From NCBI GenBank assembly GCA_014584465.1, contig JACTMU010000097.1:22683-86682 (forward strand): a stretch of DNA of 64,000 nucleotides, written 5' to 3'. The notes beneath the pieces are model-generated. The model was not told where the DNA came from and made no database searches. It worked only from the letters and a program-made list of their open reading frames with translations. Shown in pieces: positions 50,243 through 61,359 of the stretch (its first letter is position 1; each line of letters begins with the position of its first letter). This stretch comes from Pseudomonadota bacterium. GTDB lineage: Bacteria; Bdellovibrionota; Bdellovibrionia; Bdellovibrionales; JACTMU01. The position numbers were made by a program, and so were the translations under genes.

Positions 50243-50428
50243 TCACCAACTGGCCTTGGTCACGCCCGGTAATAATCCCCGAGATGCATTCAAACGAAAA
50301 CAGATCCGACAGAGGTCAAAGTGTCTCAAGAACCCTCGAGATCTCCCACACTCTCGACACCTGTGGTACTTTCTTACCGGAAACCTTGGCTTTCTATTTG
50401 CCTTCACAATCATCGCTTTTCGAGCCAC
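50243..50428 (-). CDS. rpsN: 30S ribosomal protein S14, zinc-binding short form
   Basis: CRECGRSRGFLRHFDLCRICFR two CXXC; 61 aa. Confidence 0.95.
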   Translation of the reverse strand: MARKAMIVKANRKPRFPVRKYHRCRECGRSRGFLRHFDLCRICFRLNASRGLLPGVTKASW

Positions 50429-50451
50429 AAAATTCTCCCCTACATCCTTAT

Positions 50452-50991
50452 CTATTGCTTACGAAAGGGCATACCTAACATATCCAAGAGAACCCTTCCC
50501 TCTTCATCTGATTTTGATGACATACAAATTGAAATGTTCATCCCTCGAATCTTATCGACCTTGTCGTAATTGATCTCTGGAAAAACGATCTGCTCCTTCA
50601 ATCCCATATTGTAATTCCCGCGTCCATCAAACCCCTTGGGCGACAAACCTCGAAAATCTCGTACACGAGGAAGTGCAAGTGAGATCAGACGATCCAAAAA
50701 GGCCCACATCTTCTCTTTTCGCAAAGTCACCTGAGCTCCAATAGGAAGCCCCTGGCGCAACTTGAAGTTCGAAATCGCCTTCTTCGCCTTGGTTACGATT
50801 GCCTTTTGCCCTGTAATCACACTCAGTTCATCAGCAACCGTGTTGAGAAGCTTTGGATTCTGAATAGCTTCACTGGAACAAACATTGACGACAATCTTCT
50901 CAAGACGAGGAACTTCCATCACGTTGCTCAGTCCCAACTGCTTTTGCAGTGCTGGCACCAACTCTCTGTACTTACTCTCTAATCGATTCAC
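50452..50991 (-). CDS. rplE: 50S ribosomal protein L5
   Basis: [55 protein letters not shown]. Confidence 0.96.
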   Translation of the reverse strand: MNRLESKYRELVPALQKQLGLSNVMEVPRLEKIVVNVCSSEAIQNPKLLNTVADELSVITGQKAIVTKAKKAISNFKLRQGLPIGAQVTLRKEKMWAFLDRLISLALPRVRDFRGLSPKGFDGRGNYNMGLKEQIVFPEINYDKVDKIRGMNISICMSSKSDEEGRVLLDMLGMPFRKQ

Positions 50992-51056
50992 CTTTTCTCT
51001 CCCAAATCAAGGCCAACTCCTATCCAATCGGCCTATCCTACTCATCACGCTCTTCT

Positions 51057-51425
51057 CTACAATACCTCGGGCGCCAATGAAACAATCTTCCCAAACTTCA
51101 TTTGGCGAAGTTCTCTGGCCACTGGACCAAAAATTCGCGTTCCAATCGGCTCTTTAGCTGCGTTGATCAAAACAGCCGAATTTTCATCAAATCGTATGCG
51201 CGTCCCATCAGGGCGAACCACAGGGTGAGTGGTTCTCACAATCACTGCCTTGGCCACCTCTCCCTTCTTTACCTTCGAATTGGGAAGTGCCTCTTTAATG
51301 GAGACCACAATCACATCACCCACAGAAGCCGTCCTCCGCTTAGATCCTCCAAGGACCTTTATGCATTGGACGATCTTTGCTCCTGAATTGTCTGCGACCT
51401 TCAGTTTTGTCTGCATCTGAATCAT
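51057..51425 (-). CDS. rplN: 50S ribosomal protein L14
   Basis: [48 protein letters not shown]. Confidence 0.97.
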   Translation of the reverse strand: MIQMQTKLKVADNSGAKIVQCIKVLGGSKRRTASVGDVIVVSIKEALPNSKVKKGEVAKAVIVRTTHPVVRPDGTRIRFDENSAVLINAAKEPIGTRIFGPVARELRQMKFGKIVSLAPEVL

Positions 51426-51434
51426 AATCAATTC

Positions 51435-51713
51435 CTACTCTGCTGCGATCTGCAACACCTTATCTAGTTTCCATCGTTTAGTTTTACTGAGTGGACGTGT
51501 CTCAAAGATACGAACTGTGTCCCCGATCTTTGCCACATTGCCCTCGTCATGAGCCGTAAACTTTGAGGTCTTTCGTATGAACTTATGATAGATGGGGTGC
51601 ATGACCCTTCTCACGATCGCAACCTTGATCGTCTTATCCATCTTGTCGCTCACGACCTTTCCAATGATCATGTTCCGACGGCCTCTCTTTGCCTTTTTAT
51701 TACCTATCGACAT
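51435..51713 (-). CDS. rpsQ: 30S ribosomal protein S17
   Basis: [51 protein letters not shown]. Confidence 0.95.
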   Translation of the reverse strand: MSIGNKKAKRGRRNMIIGKVVSDKMDKTIKVAIVRRVMHPIYHKFIRKTSKFTAHDEGNVAKIGDTVRIFETRPLSKTKRWKLDKVLQIAAE

Positions 51714-51736
51714 CTCTTTAACACCTCACAACCACG

Positions 51737-51928
51737 TCAGTGGTTCAACTTCTCATTCAAAGCAGTTTCGATTCGGGCAACATTTCGCTTCGCCGCTCGA
51801 ATTTCGAGGGGATTTGCTAAGTGCCCCAATGTATTCTTCATCCTCAGATGAAATAGCTCCTCTCGAAGCTCAATCTTCTTCTTGGTCAATTCATCCACTG
51901 TTAAGTTTTTGATCTCAGAATACTTCAC
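51737..51928 (-). CDS. rpmC: 50S ribosomal protein L29
   Basis: [59 protein letters not shown]. Confidence 0.95.
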   Translation of the reverse strand: MKYSEIKNLTVDELTKKKIELREELFHLRMKNTLGHLANPLEIRAAKRNVARIETALNEKLNH

Positions 51929-51931
51929 CTA

Positions 51932-52336
51932 CTACTCCCTTGCCAAAAACCGTGTCTTAATTGGCATCTTATGCGAAGCCAAACGAAAAGCCTCCTTCGC
52001 TTGCTCCCTCGTAACCCCTGTGATCTCATACAAAATACGTCCGGGCTTGATGATCGCAACCCAATACTCTGGGTTTCCTTTACCTGAACCCATTCGTGTC
52101 TCGGCAGGCTTCTTGGTGATTGGACGATCAGGAAAAATTCGAATCCACATCTTACCACCACGCTTCACCGATCGACTTACCGCAATACGACCCGCTTCAA
52201 TCTGCCTTGAGGTCAACCAACCATCCTCTGCTGCCTGAAGAGCAAAATCTCCAAATGCAAGATCAGCTCCACGCGTTGCCTTTCCAGCTCTTCGCCCTCG
52301 ATGCTGCTTTCTCCACTTAACTCTCTTAGGACTTAA
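51932..52336 (-). CDS. rplP: 50S ribosomal protein L16 (GTG start overlapping rpsC stop)
   Basis: [39 protein letters not shown] gives the conserved N-terminus (MLSPKR-). Confidence 0.94.
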   Translation of the reverse strand, partial: LSPKRVKWRKQHRGRRAGKATRGADLAFGDFALQAAEDGWLTSRQIEAGRIAVSRSVKRGGKMWIRIFPDRPITKKPAETRMGSGKGNPEYWVAIIKPGRILYEITGVTREQAKEAFRLASHKMPIKTRFLARE

Positions 52337-52991
52337 CACGAACTGCCTCCTCGGCCTCACGAGCCGACAAGATATCTCCCTTATAAACCCAAACTTTCAC
52401 ACCAATGAGACCATAGGTCGTCAATGCTTCCGAAGTTGCATAATCAACGTCCGCCCTCAACGTGTGAAGAGGAACACTCTTTTCTGTGTACCACTCAGTA
52501 CGAGCAATCTCTGCACCATCCAGACGCCCACTGACCTGCACTTTGATCCCACGCACTCCTCCGCGTATGGCAGCAGCCATCGCCTTCTTTAACACACGTC
52601 TCCATGAGACACGCTTCTCCAATTGAAGAGCGATGCTATCGGCAATCAGCTGAGCATCCACATCAGGCTTACGAATCTCCTGAATGTTGAGAAAAACCTC
52701 ATCGGGTGTGAGTTTCTGAACATCGAGCTTCAAAGCATCAATTCCCGTCCCCTTTTTTCCAATCACCACACCTGGACGGGCCGAATATATGATGATCTTG
52801 ATCTTCTTCGCAGCTCTCTCCATTTCAATGCGAGAGACTCCTGCATGCTTAAGCTTCTCTTTCAAATAGCGACGCAATTTAAAATCTTCGTGAAGGTTGT
52901 TGGCATACTCTCTACCCTTGGAAAACCACCGAGAGTCCCAGGTACGAATCACACCCACACGAAAACCAACTGGATTAACTTTTTGTCCCAC
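52326..52991 (-). CDS. rpsC: 30S ribosomal protein S3
   Basis: [57 protein letters not shown]. Confidence 0.97.
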   Translation of the reverse strand: MGQKVNPVGFRVGVIRTWDSRWFSKGREYANNLHEDFKLRRYLKEKLKHAGVSRIEMERAAKKIKIIIYSARPGVVIGKKGTGIDALKLDVQKLTPDEVFLNIQEIRKPDVDAQLIADSIALQLEKRVSWRRVLKKAMAAAIRGGVRGIKVQVSGRLDGAEIARTEWYTEKSVPLHTLRADVDYATSEALTTYGLIGVKVWVYKGDILSAREAEEAVRVKS

Positions 52992-53031
52992 TCGCTTTAT
53001 CCTCTTGTTTAAATTCCTCTAAATCCTCTCT

Positions 53032-53364
53032 CTACCTCTCAGCCAAAACCAAATTGATATGGCTTAGCTTCTTTCGAATCGGAGCTGCGCGCCCTTGAGC
53101 GCGAGGCATCCACCGCTTGATCGCAGGCCCCTGGTCCACAAAGATTCTTTTGACGTAGAGATTGTCGAGGTCGATCACCTTCTTCTGATCTGCATTGGCC
53201 ACCGCCGAACGAATCAGCTTATGGACAATTTCGCCCCCCTTCTTCTTCGAAAATGCCAAAATCTCCAGTGCTTCATTGACATCACGACCTCTCACCAAAT
53301 CGGCAATGAGTCTTGCTTTCATCGCACCAAGCCGCACATTTTTTAGTCTCGCTTTTACTTCCAT
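53032..53364 (-). CDS. rplV: 50S ribosomal protein L22
   Basis: MKARLIADLVRGRDVNEALEIL, GPAIKRWMPRAQGRAAPIRKKLSHI. Confidence 0.96.
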   Translation of the reverse strand: MEVKARLKNVRLGAMKARLIADLVRGRDVNEALEILAFSKKKGGEIVHKLIRSAVANADQKKVIDLDNLYVKRIFVDQGPAIKRWMPRAQGRAAPIRKKLSHINLVLAER

Positions 53365-53379
53365 CCCTAAAACCCCAGT

Positions 53380-53664
53380 CTACTTCTTAACTGCCTCTTT
53401 TGCCTTATTTCCCGAGTGCCCATGAAAGGTACGTGTTGGAGCAAACTCTCCAAACTTGTGGCCAATCATATTCTCAGTCACATAAACAGGCACAAACTTC
53501 TTTCCATTGTGAACCGCAAAGGTCATACCCACAGACTCCGGAAAGATCGTTGATCTTCTCGACCAAGTCTTGATGACCTTCTTATCACCTGAACTGTGCG
53601 CCGCCTCGATTTTCTTTAAAAGGTGCTCATCCACAAAGGGGCCCTTTTTTACTGACCTTGCCAA
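53380..53664 (-). CDS. rpsS: 30S ribosomal protein S19
   Basis: [76 protein letters not shown]. Confidence 0.97.
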   Translation of the reverse strand: MARSVKKGPFVDEHLLKKIEAAHSSGDKKVIKTWSRRSTIFPESVGMTFAVHNGKKFVPVYVTENMIGHKFGEFAPTRTFHGHSGNKAKEAVKK

Positions 53665-53673
53665 TTTCGACTC

Positions 53674-54498
53674 CTATTTTCCTTTTCGTCTCTTAATGAT
53701 CATCGCATCGGTTCTCTTGTTGTTTCGAGTCTTATACCCTTTACATGGTTGACCCCAAGGACTGACTGGATGATGTCCCTTTCCTACACCCTCACCACCA
53801 CCGAGTGGATGGTCGATAGGGTTCATCGCCATACCACGAACTGTTGGCCTCTTTCCTCTCCATCGATTGCGCCCGGCCTTTCCAATTGTGATATTCTCGT
53901 TGTCTGTATTTCCCACCTGACCAATTGTGGCTCGACACTCAGACAAAATTTGTCGAACCTCGCCCGAGGGAAGTTTCACCTGACAGTAGGGACCAAGTTT
54001 AGCTACCAATGTTGCGCCACTGCCTGCCCCTCGCACCAACTGCCCGCCCTTTCCCGGACGTACCTCAACATTATGAATTGTTGTCCCTGTTGGAATGTTG
54101 GAAAGGGGGAGAGAGTTTCCTGGACGTACGTCAGCTGTGTCACTTGATACAACCTCTTGACCCACCTCCAAACCAATCGGAGCCACAATGTAGGATTTAA
54201 AACCATCCTTATAATGAAGAAGTGCAATTCGAGCACTCCGATTAGGGTCATATTCAATAGCCGCAACAATTGCTGGCACGTCAACCTTATACCTCTTGAA
54301 ATCAATCACACGATACCTTCGCCGATGTCCACCTCCCTGGTGTCGCATCGTGATCTGTCCGTGGTTGTTTCGAGCCCCACTCCTCTTCAATCGAACTGTC
54401 AATGCCTTTTCAGGACGATCCTTAGTGATCTCACTAAAATCGTAACCACTCATCCCTCGTCGACCGGGACTGCGCGGCTTGTACTCTTTCACTCCCAT
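53674..54498 (-). CDS. rplB: 50S ribosomal protein L2
   Basis: [47 protein letters not shown]. Confidence 0.97.
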   Translation of the reverse strand: MGVKEYKPRSPGRRGMSGYDFSEITKDRPEKALTVRLKRSGARNNHGQITMRHQGGGHRRRYRVIDFKRYKVDVPAIVAAIEYDPNRSARIALLHYKDGFKSYIVAPIGLEVGQEVVSSDTADVRPGNSLPLSNIPTGTTIHNVEVRPGKGGQLVRGAGSGATLVAKLGPYCQVKLPSGEVRQILSECRATIGQVGNTDNENITIGKAGRNRWRGKRPTVRGMAMNPIDHPLGGGEGVGKGHHPVSPWGQPCKGYKTRNNKRTDAMIIKRRKGK

Positions 54499-54501
54499 AC
54501 T

Positions 54502-54780
54502 CTACGCTCCCTCAAATAGAGTGATCTTTTCACCTGGTGCCAACCTAACCAAGGCCTTCTTCCAATATCTCTTCTTTTGGAGACCGACCCGAGTGAAACG
54601 CTCTTTATCTCTACAAATCATAGTCTTCACACTCAAAACCTTAACACCAAAGAACTTCTCTACGGCCTTCTTTATGACCAACTTGTTCGCAGATCGATCA
54701 ACTTCAAAAACGTAAACTCCGCGATCACCAAGCTGAGAGTTCTTCTCTGTCACCAGTGGCTTTCGAATCACATCCAACAT
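54502..54780 (-). CDS. rplW: 50S ribosomal protein L23
   Basis: VIRKPLVTEKNSQL, YVFEVDRSANKLVIKKAVEKFFGVKV. Confidence 0.94.
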   Translation of the reverse strand: MLDVIRKPLVTEKNSQLGDRGVYVFEVDRSANKLVIKKAVEKFFGVKVLSVKTMICRDKERFTRVGLQKKRYWKKALVRLAPGEKITLFEGA

Positions 54781-54783
54781 AGA

Positions 54784-55413
54784 TCAAACCCCCACGCCAA
54801 AACGCTTAATAATGACATCCAGCGCACCCTCAGTGACAATGGCGGTGTCATATTTCAAGATATCATAGACGTTAAGCCCCAAGGCTGGGTAATAGCGAAA
54901 ATCAGACAAATTTCGAGCTGCCCTCTTAAAAGAACCCTTCTCTTCCGAGTCCACAAGGATGGCCTTCTTCACTCCAAATGCCTTCAAACGCTTGGACAAT
55001 TCCCCCGTCTTCCCCTGAGATGAATCCATCCCATCCACAACATGAAGCTGACCACTACGAAGAAGATGCGAAAGGGCCATCTTCAAACCCAATTGTCGAA
55101 CTTTTTTAGGAAGAGTGTAGGAGTAATCACGAGGTTGAGGTCCAAACATCGTACCACCACCGCGAATCAGCGGAGATCGGCTCGATCCTCGACGAGCATT
55201 CCCTGTTCCCTTTTGTTTGTAGGGCTTCTTCCCCCCACCTGAGACGAGCCCTTTCGTCTTGGTCATATGGGTCCCCTGCCTACGACAAGCAAGTTGCCAT
55301 CTTACAACCTCATTGAGCAACTCTTTACGAAGAGGCACTTCAAAGATCTCTGCAGGTAGCTCTGCCGTACGAACTGCCTTCTTATCCCAATTTACAACAT
55401 CGATCGTCGTCAT
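54784..55413 (-). CDS. rplD: 50S ribosomal protein L4
   Basis: RRQGTHMTKTKGLVSGGGKKPYKQKGTGNARRGSSRSPLIRGGGTMFGPQPRDYSY. Confidence 0.95.
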   Translation of the reverse strand: MTTIDVVNWDKKAVRTAELPAEIFEVPLRKELLNEVVRWQLACRRQGTHMTKTKGLVSGGGKKPYKQKGTGNARRGSSRSPLIRGGGTMFGPQPRDYSYTLPKKVRQLGLKMALSHLLRSGQLHVVDGMDSSQGKTGELSKRLKAFGVKKAILVDSEEKGSFKRAARNLSDFRYYPALGLNVYDILKYDTAIVTEGALDVIIKRFGVGV

Positions 55414-55420
55414 GACCACT

Positions 55421-56095
55421 TTACCCCTTTATCAACCTTACAAGTGAGTTTGGAGCCCCTGGAAGTGAGCCTTTCACAACCAAAACCCCTTTGTCTGGTA
55501 ACACCTTCACGATCTGGACATTTTTGACCGAAACTTGCTCGTCACCATAGTGACCAGGAAGTCTCTTTCCCTTGATCACTCGTCCTGGCCACGTTCGGTT
55601 CCCGACAGATCCCGGTTGACGATGAAAGGTCGAACCGTGAGCCCCTGGACCACCTTGAAAGTTGTAACGCTTTACAACTCCCGCAAAACCGCGCCCTTTT
55701 GTTCGAGAAGTAACCTTAACGAGATCTCCAGCTACCAGACTCTCAATAGAGACCTTCTGTCCAACCTGCACGCCATTTGGCAAACTCTGACGAATCTCCC
55801 TTACAAAATAGGCGCCATTTTCAAAACCAGATTTCTTTAGATGGCCCCGCTCTGCAGCTCCTGTACGTGTCGCCCTCTTCGGCCGACATGAAATCTGAAC
55901 AGCCTCGTAACCCTCTTTGGACTTCGTCTTAATCTGGGAAACAATCCATGGCTCATACTTCAAAATGGTAACGGGAGTGACAACTCCCTGATCATCATAA
56001 AGAGTCGACATCCCAACTTTGAAGGCGTACAGCCCTTTGAGTTTAAGAGCTGAATCCCCTGATGTCTCTATTTGCTCGTTGTTTTCTCCACTCAT
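55421..56095 (-). CDS. rplC: 50S ribosomal protein L3
   Basis: LKGLYAFKVGMSTLYDDQGVVTPVTILK, TKGRGFAGVVKRYNFQGGPGAHGSTFHRQPGSVG. Confidence 0.96.
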   Translation of the reverse strand: MSGENNEQIETSGDSALKLKGLYAFKVGMSTLYDDQGVVTPVTILKYEPWIVSQIKTKSKEGYEAVQISCRPKRATRTGAAERGHLKKSGFENGAYFVREIRQSLPNGVQVGQKVSIESLVAGDLVKVTSRTKGRGFAGVVKRYNFQGGPGAHGSTFHRQPGSVGNRTWPGRVIKGKRLPGHYGDEQVSVKNVQIVKVLPDKGVLVVKGSLPGAPNSLVRLIKG

Positions 56096-56120
56096 TTTTC
56101 CTACCTCTTACCCAATCACA

Positions 56121-56438
56121 TCACTCTGCCGACAACCCAATCTCAACATGCACACCGGCTGAAAGATCGAGCTTCATCAACTGATCTACAGTCTGTTGGG
56201 TTGGATCAAGAATATCCAACATTCTCTTGTGGGTTCGAATTTCAAATTGTTCACGCGACTTCTTATCCACATGCGGAGATCGAAGAACTGTGTAACGATT
56301 GATCCTTGTTGGAAGCGGTATCGGACCTGCGACACGAGCCCCCGTTCTTCGGGCAGTTTCCACAATCTCCCGAGTAGATTGATCTAATAGTTTGTGATCA
56401 AATGCCTTTAATCGAATTCTAATTCTCTGACTTTGCAT
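56121..56438 (-). CDS. rpsJ: 30S ribosomal protein S10
   Basis: [67 protein letters not shown]. Confidence 0.97.
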   Translation of the reverse strand: MQSQRIRIRLKAFDHKLLDQSTREIVETARRTGARVAGPIPLPTRINRYTVLRSPHVDKKSREQFEIRTHKRMLDILDPTQQTVDQLMKLDLSAGVHVEIGLSAE

Positions 56439-56610
56439 AACCTACTCTCTTAATTTGCTTCGTATGAAGGGCCGAGTATGCCTAGCTTTGAGCTAACTTG
56501 TCAAAGAAATTTCGTGGCCAATTTCGCAGAAAATCTCACCTTTTGCTCGATTCTGAGCAATGCTCAAACACCCTCTCTGGGCGGCGCTCCCCACCAAGGA
56601 ACTCTATAGG

Positions 56611-58698
56611 CTAGGCGATCTCGCAGCCCATCTTTTCAAGGACCAATCGAGCCACCTTCTCAGGAACTAGCTCGAATGAGTCAAACTTCATCGAAAAGGT
56701 CGCTCGCCCCTGACTGACCGAGCGTATATCGGTGGCATATCCAAACATCTCCGCAAGCGGGGCTTTGGCTGAGATGATCTGACGATCCTGACGTGCTGTC
56801 ATATTGAGCACCTTTCCCCTCCGACCGGTCAAATCACCGATAATTCCGCCCATGAACTCCTCAGGTGTTACGACCTCAATATCAAAGACAGGCTCAAGAA
56901 GTTGAGGTCCGCCCTTTCGTGCTGCCTCGCGAAACGCCGCTGAGGCCGAGATGCGGTAAGCTACTTCTGAAGAGAACTCATCATGCATGCTTCCGCCAAC
57001 CAGTGCGACCTTCAAATCAACCAGGCGAAAACCAGCAAGTGGCCCATTCTCCATGGCATCGCGTACCCCTGCCTCAATGGCACTCCAAAACGGCTTTGCA
57101 ATGACATCCGGTGAAACGACAATCTCAAAAGAAAAGCCCTCTCCCAACGGTCGAGGCGAAATCTCCAGAATGCAGTGGCCATACTGACCCTGAGCCCCGG
57201 TTCCCTCTCGAAAATACTTGCTCTCACCACGAGCCATCTTCGTCAATGTTTCACGATAGGTAACTTGAGGGGTTCCCACATTGGCCTTAACTTTATGCTC
57301 ACGCAAAAGACGATCCACCAGAATCTCAAGATGGAGCTCCCCCATACCGGCAAGAAGCATCTGACCCGTTTCAGGATCTTCACTCACTCGACACGAGGGA
57401 TCCTCCAAAGCAAGCCTCTTGAGAGATTCCACCATCTTCGGTTGATCCACTGTCGACTTGGCCTCAATTGCAATTGAAATGACAGGATCAGGAAACTCGA
57501 TTGATTCCAGAGCCACCACTTGAGAATCTGTGCAAAGAGTGTCTCCCGTCGCCGCAAATTTAAGACCTACAACGGCACCTATATCCCCAGCTCGTACCTC
57601 TTTGATCTCCTCTCGACTGTTGGCATGCATCCGAACCAATCGCCCGATTCTCTCCTTCTTCCCCAAGCGCGGATTCAAAACCTGCATGCCCACGCTGAGC
57701 ACTCCTGAGTAGACTCTCACATAGGTCAACGTCCCAGCGAAGGGATCCCCTGCGATCTTAAAGGCAAGCGCCGCCAATGGCCCCTGGGAAGAGGTTGTGC
57801 AGGTGATCTTATCTTCAAAGTTAGATCCACCCTTTGCAATCATAGGTGGCACATCCAAAGGACTTGGCAAATAGTCTACAACAGCATCAAGCAGTGGTTG
57901 AACCCCTTTGTTCTTAAAAGCTGAACCACAAAGGACTGGTACTGCCTTTTGACTCAAAACGATCTGTCGAAGGGCCCCTTTCAACTCCTTCGGAGCAATC
58001 TCCTCACCGTTGAGATATTTGTCCATAAGACGATCATCAAGCTCTGAAATTCTTTCGATCATCTCATCTCGTCGATTCTGAGCGATCTCTTTCAATTCGG
58101 ATGGGATCTCCTCAACTTGATAGGATTCACCCAATCCCTCAGAGGACCAAATCAGCGCCCTCTGCTCAATGAGATCGACAACGCCTCGAAACTCACCCTC
58201 CGCACCAATAGGCCACTGGATCGCAATAGGATGAGCACCCAGACGTTCTTTCAATGAGACCAGATTCATGGCAAAATCGGCACCCACGCGGTCCAATTTA
58301 TTTACAAAGACCAGACGTGGAACATGATACTTCTCCGCTTGACGCCAAACGGTCTCCGTCTGAGGCTCAACCCCACTGACACCATCAAGAAGAGCCACAG
58401 CCCCATCAAGGACTCGCAAGGATCTCTCCACTTCGATCGTAAAATCAACATGTCCAGGAGTATCAATCAGATTGAGCTTATGATCTTTCCAATAGCAGGT
58501 GGTCGCCGCGGAGGTGATAGTAATACCACGCTCCTGCTCCTGCTCCATCCAGTCCATGGTGGCACTCCCCTCATGGACTTCACCAATCTTGTGACTTTTT
58601 CCAGAATAGAAGAGGATCCTCTCGGTCGTTGTGGTTTTACCTGCATCAATGTGAGCCATGATGCCAAGGTTGCGAGTCCACTTAAGATCAGGATCCAT
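56611..58698 (-). CDS. fusA: Elongation factor G
   Basis: [58 protein letters not shown]. Confidence 0.97.
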   Translation of the reverse strand: MDPDLKWTRNLGIMAHIDAGKTTTTERILFYSGKSHKIGEVHEGSATMDWMEQEQERGITITSAATTCYWKDHKLNLIDTPGHVDFTIEVERSLRVLDGAVALLDGVSGVEPQTETVWRQAEKYHVPRLVFVNKLDRVGADFAMNLVSLKERLGAHPIAIQWPIGAEGEFRGVVDLIEQRALIWSSEGLGESYQVEEIPSELKEIAQNRRDEMIERISELDDRLMDKYLNGEEIAPKELKGALRQIVLSQKAVPVLCGSAFKNKGVQPLLDAVVDYLPSPLDVPPMIAKGGSNFEDKITCTTSSQGPLAALAFKIAGDPFAGTLTYVRVYSGVLSVGMQVLNPRLGKKERIGRLVRMHANSREEIKEVRAGDIGAVVGLKFAATGDTLCTDSQVVALESIEFPDPVISIAIEAKSTVDQPKMVESLKRLALEDPSCRVSEDPETGQMLLAGMGELHLEILVDRLLREHKVKANVGTPQVTYRETLTKMARGESKYFREGTGAQGQYGHCILEISPRPLGEGFSFEIVVSPDVIAKPFWSAIEAGVRDAMENGPLAGFRLVDLKVALVGGSMHDEFSSEVAYRISASAAFREAARKGGPQLLEPVFDIEVVTPEEFMGGIIGDLTGRRGKVLNMTARQDRQIISAKAPLAEMFGYATDIRSVSQGRATFSMKFDSFELVPEKVARLVLEKMGCEIA

Positions 58699-58707
58699 CG
58701 AATGAAA

Positions 58708-59181
58708 TTACCAGTTGTAGTGAGAAAATGCTTTGTTGGCGTCGGCCATCCGATGCACATCCTCTCTTTTCTTTATGGCATTACCTCGATTGTTGTAGGC
58801 ATCAGCCAATTCAGCTGAAAGTCGTTGTGCCATCGTCTTCTCGCCACGCTCCCGTGAATACTCAACAAGCCACCTGAGCGATAAAGCCGTACGCCGACTG
58901 GGCCTAACATCCACAGGAACCTGGTAAGTGGCCCCGCCAACCCGACGAGAACGAACTTCGAGGCTCGGCTTCACATTCTCAACAGCCTTCTTGAAGACTG
59001 AAATTGGCTCTTCACCAGGAACCTTCTCCTTTAGCTCATCAAGAGCTGAATAGAAGATCCTCTGGGCAATTCCCTTTTTGCCGCTCTCCAAAAGTTTATT
59101 GATGAACTTAGCAACCAGAACGTCATTGTAGACGGGATCTGGCACAATATCTCTTTTAAAATTACTCTTACGACGTGACAT
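58708..59181 (-). CDS. rpsG: 30S ribosomal protein S7
   Basis: [50 protein letters not shown]. Confidence 0.97.
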   Translation of the reverse strand: MSRRKSNFKRDIVPDPVYNDVLVAKFINKLLESGKKGIAQRIFYSALDELKEKVPGEEPISVFKKAVENVKPSLEVRSRRVGGATYQVPVDVRPSRRTALSLRWLVEYSRERGEKTMAQRLSAELADAYNNRGNAIKKREDVHRMADANKAFSHYNW

Positions 59182-59195
59182 CTACGATCTCCTCA

Positions 59196-59570
59196 CTACT
59201 TCTTAGGTCGTTTCGTTCCATATTTGGATCGCCCATTCAACCGACCGTTGACTCCCTGGGTATCAAGCACACCTCGAACAATGTGATAACGAACCCCAGG
59301 CAGATCCTTCACCCTTCCCCCTCGAATCAATACCACGCTATGCTCCTGCAGGTTATGGCCAATCCCGGGGATGTAAGAGTTCACCTCATAACCGTTGGAC
59401 AATCTCACCCTCGCAACCTTCCTCAATGCAGAATTTGGCTTCTTGGGAGTTGTGGTGAAAACTCGAGTGCAAACTCCTCGACGCTGTGGACACCTTGTAA
59501 GGGCCGGCGACGCGGTTTTGGTCTTCTGTACGACCCGTGCCTGACGGATCAATTGATTAATCGTTGGCAT
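59196..59570 (-). CDS. rpsL: 30S ribosomal protein S12
   Basis: [57 protein letters not shown]; start moved to 59570. Confidence 0.97.
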   Translation of the reverse strand: MPTINQLIRQARVVQKTKTASPALTRCPQRRGVCTRVFTTTPKKPNSALRKVARVRLSNGYEVNSYIPGIGHNLQEHSVVLIRGGRVKDLPGVRYHIVRGVLDTQGVNGRLNGRSKYGTKRPKK

Positions 59571-59821
59571 CAATACCTCAATCAAAATGGCTGTTGAACG
59601 AATATGCAGAACCAGCAAGCTATATTGAAGCTCACGCCACGTCAAGCCTATTCCTAAAGCCCCATAAACCCAGCCATTGTGGAATCTGGTTCGAACCCGG
59701 TCCCGATGATGAGGGAAGATTGCCTCTTGCGAAAACTCCACTTATGGAACACAATTTGCTCACGAAAGGTTCAAGGGGTCAGAAGGGGCCCGTCAAGTTC
59801 AATATAACGTAGGCGGTCATA

Positions 59822-60805
59822 ATGGATATGAAAAAAATCCACTGGAAGGCTATCATTATTTCAGGGTTCTACTCTTGGACCACAGCCATTGTGGCCACTC
59901 CGACTCTGGCCGTTGACGTGAAATCGAATGGAACAGGGGCTCTACGCACCAGCCAACGCGGCACTCAAGAATCCGCTGAACAGAATTCAAGATCTTCCAT
60001 TCAAGATAAAGGACGAGATCAAGCTCGCAGTGGTGCGATGTTTGACCCAGAAACTCTCTACCTAAAAGAGGAGAGCACTCTTCATAAAGAGGAGAAGTCT
60101 GGCTCTAAAAATGCAAAAGGACATTACTTCTCCACCTCCTACGTCGGAGAGTATTTCACACCGACTCTCTTGCCCTCCGAGAATCCCTATGAAAGCCGCT
60201 TGGTCTTCCACAACCACTATTTAGAAGCCCGCTATACCTTTCAGCCCGACTGGTGGATTGCGACAGGTATCCCGTTTGGAAATGCCACGGAGCGCGGCAA
60301 TGAATCTATTGTAATAGGAGATGTTCCACTTTATTTGGGGTTTCCAATCTTTGGAAGCCACGCCACCTCAACCCACATCCGTGGCCAGATGAGAGTCAGC
60401 ATGCCAACGAGCGAAGCTTCGCTACGTGCCGCAAAGGCCTTTCAGGTGCGCCCTCGATTCGATGTCGGGCAGAAGTTGGGAGGACCATTTTCCGTTTCCT
60501 ATCGGTTTAAGGGGTACTTCAATGAGTACTATGTCGAGAACCCTCGACAGCTCCTCTCCATGTACACCCATTATGTTGAGGGTGGGTGGAGTTTAACGCG
60601 ATCCTTCTCACTCCTTTTTGGCATTGAACACTATGAGACCTACATCTCCACGATGGATCCAATTCTAAACAACTTCTGGGAGCCCGGCATTGGATACAAC
60701 TACAACCATAAGTTCATCGTCGCCGCCTACTGGTTGGCGCCCTTTGAAAGCCCGGCCACCGACAACTCCAAACTTGCAATGGCCCTCTACTGGACATTTC
60801 TCTGA
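59822..60805 (+). CDS. Predicted outer-membrane beta-barrel protein
   Basis: Signal peptide; aromatic-rich alternating segments (LVFHNHYLEARYTFQPDWWIATGIPFG); ends with aromatic residue (ALYWTFL). Confidence 0.65.
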   Translation: MDMKKIHWKAIIISGFYSWTTAIVATPTLAVDVKSNGTGALRTSQRGTQESAEQNSRSSIQDKGRDQARSGAMFDPETLYLKEESTLHKEEKSGSKNAKGHYFSTSYVGEYFTPTLLPSENPYESRLVFHNHYLEARYTFQPDWWIATGIPFGNATERGNESIVIGDVPLYLGFPIFGSHATSTHIRGQMRVSMPTSEASLRAAKAFQVRPRFDVGQKLGGPFSVSYRFKGYFNEYYVENPRQLLSMYTHYVEGGWSLTRSFSLLFGIEHYETYISTMDPILNNFWEPGIGYNYNHKFIVAAYWLAPFESPATDNSKLAMALYWTFL

Positions 60806-60858
60806 TTTCCGGGTAACCCGTTGAAAATGGCAATCACTCACTCTTCAAGGGAGTCGCT

Positions 60859-61347
60859 ATGATCCGATGGGAAATGTCGAAAATCTGGAGGGCTTTGAAC
60901 TTCATTGGGGGCTTGACCCTTGTTTCCATCCTGTACACTTCGTGCGGAGAAAGGGGCACTGACAGCGTGGAGCCCACCTTCTCCTCCCTCTACGCAAACT
61001 ACTTTTCATCGGCCTGTGTTCAGTGCCACTCTCCTGGTACCGACGCTTATGACGATGGAGTTCTCTTTGATTTTACCACTCAGGAGTCGGCCTATGATTC
61101 CCTCTTGAGCAGAACGGTGACTAGCCCCAGCAACCCAGGCCTCTGCCTTGGGGTGAAGATCGTTGACGCTGGAAACGCCAAGAACTCCTATCTGACGGGA
61201 GTTTTGCTTGGCAGTTACAATACAAATAACTTTGCAGGAGTGAGTGGGTGCCGACCGGATCAGGGCCACATCAATCGAAACGATTTTCCCTCGTCAGCTC
61301 AATCGGCACTCCTCAACTGGATCAATGAGGGGGCTCAGAACAACTGA
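60859..61347 (+). CDS. Monoheme c-type cytochrome-like exported protein
   Basis: N-terminal signal LTLVSILYTSCGERG; ACVQCHSPGTDAYDDG. Confidence 0.65.
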   Translation: MIRWEMSKIWRALNFIGGLTLVSILYTSCGERGTDSVEPTFSSLYANYFSSACVQCHSPGTDAYDDGVLFDFTTQESAYDSLLSRTVTSPSNPGLCLGVKIVDAGNAKNSYLTGVLLGSYNTNNFAGVSGCRPDQGHINRNDFPSSAQSALLNWINEGAQNN

Positions 61348-61350
61348 GCC
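61332..61350. terminator. Hairpin between convergent genes
   Basis: GGCTCAG-AACAA-CTGAGCC perfect 7-bp stem; no T-tract. Confidence 0.35.
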
Positions 61351-61359
61351 ATTTGGCCT

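Noticed and set aside
42574-59570. Unusual gene content within the ribosomal block as a novel system
   Set aside because: Apart from the missing rplX, map, infA and tuf and start-codon details, the block is the standard S10-spc-alpha-str layout.
59640-59735. tRNA-like sequence (GGTTCGAACCC upstream of rpsL)
   Set aside because: T-arm pairs only partly and no matching acceptor or anticodon arms were found on either strand.
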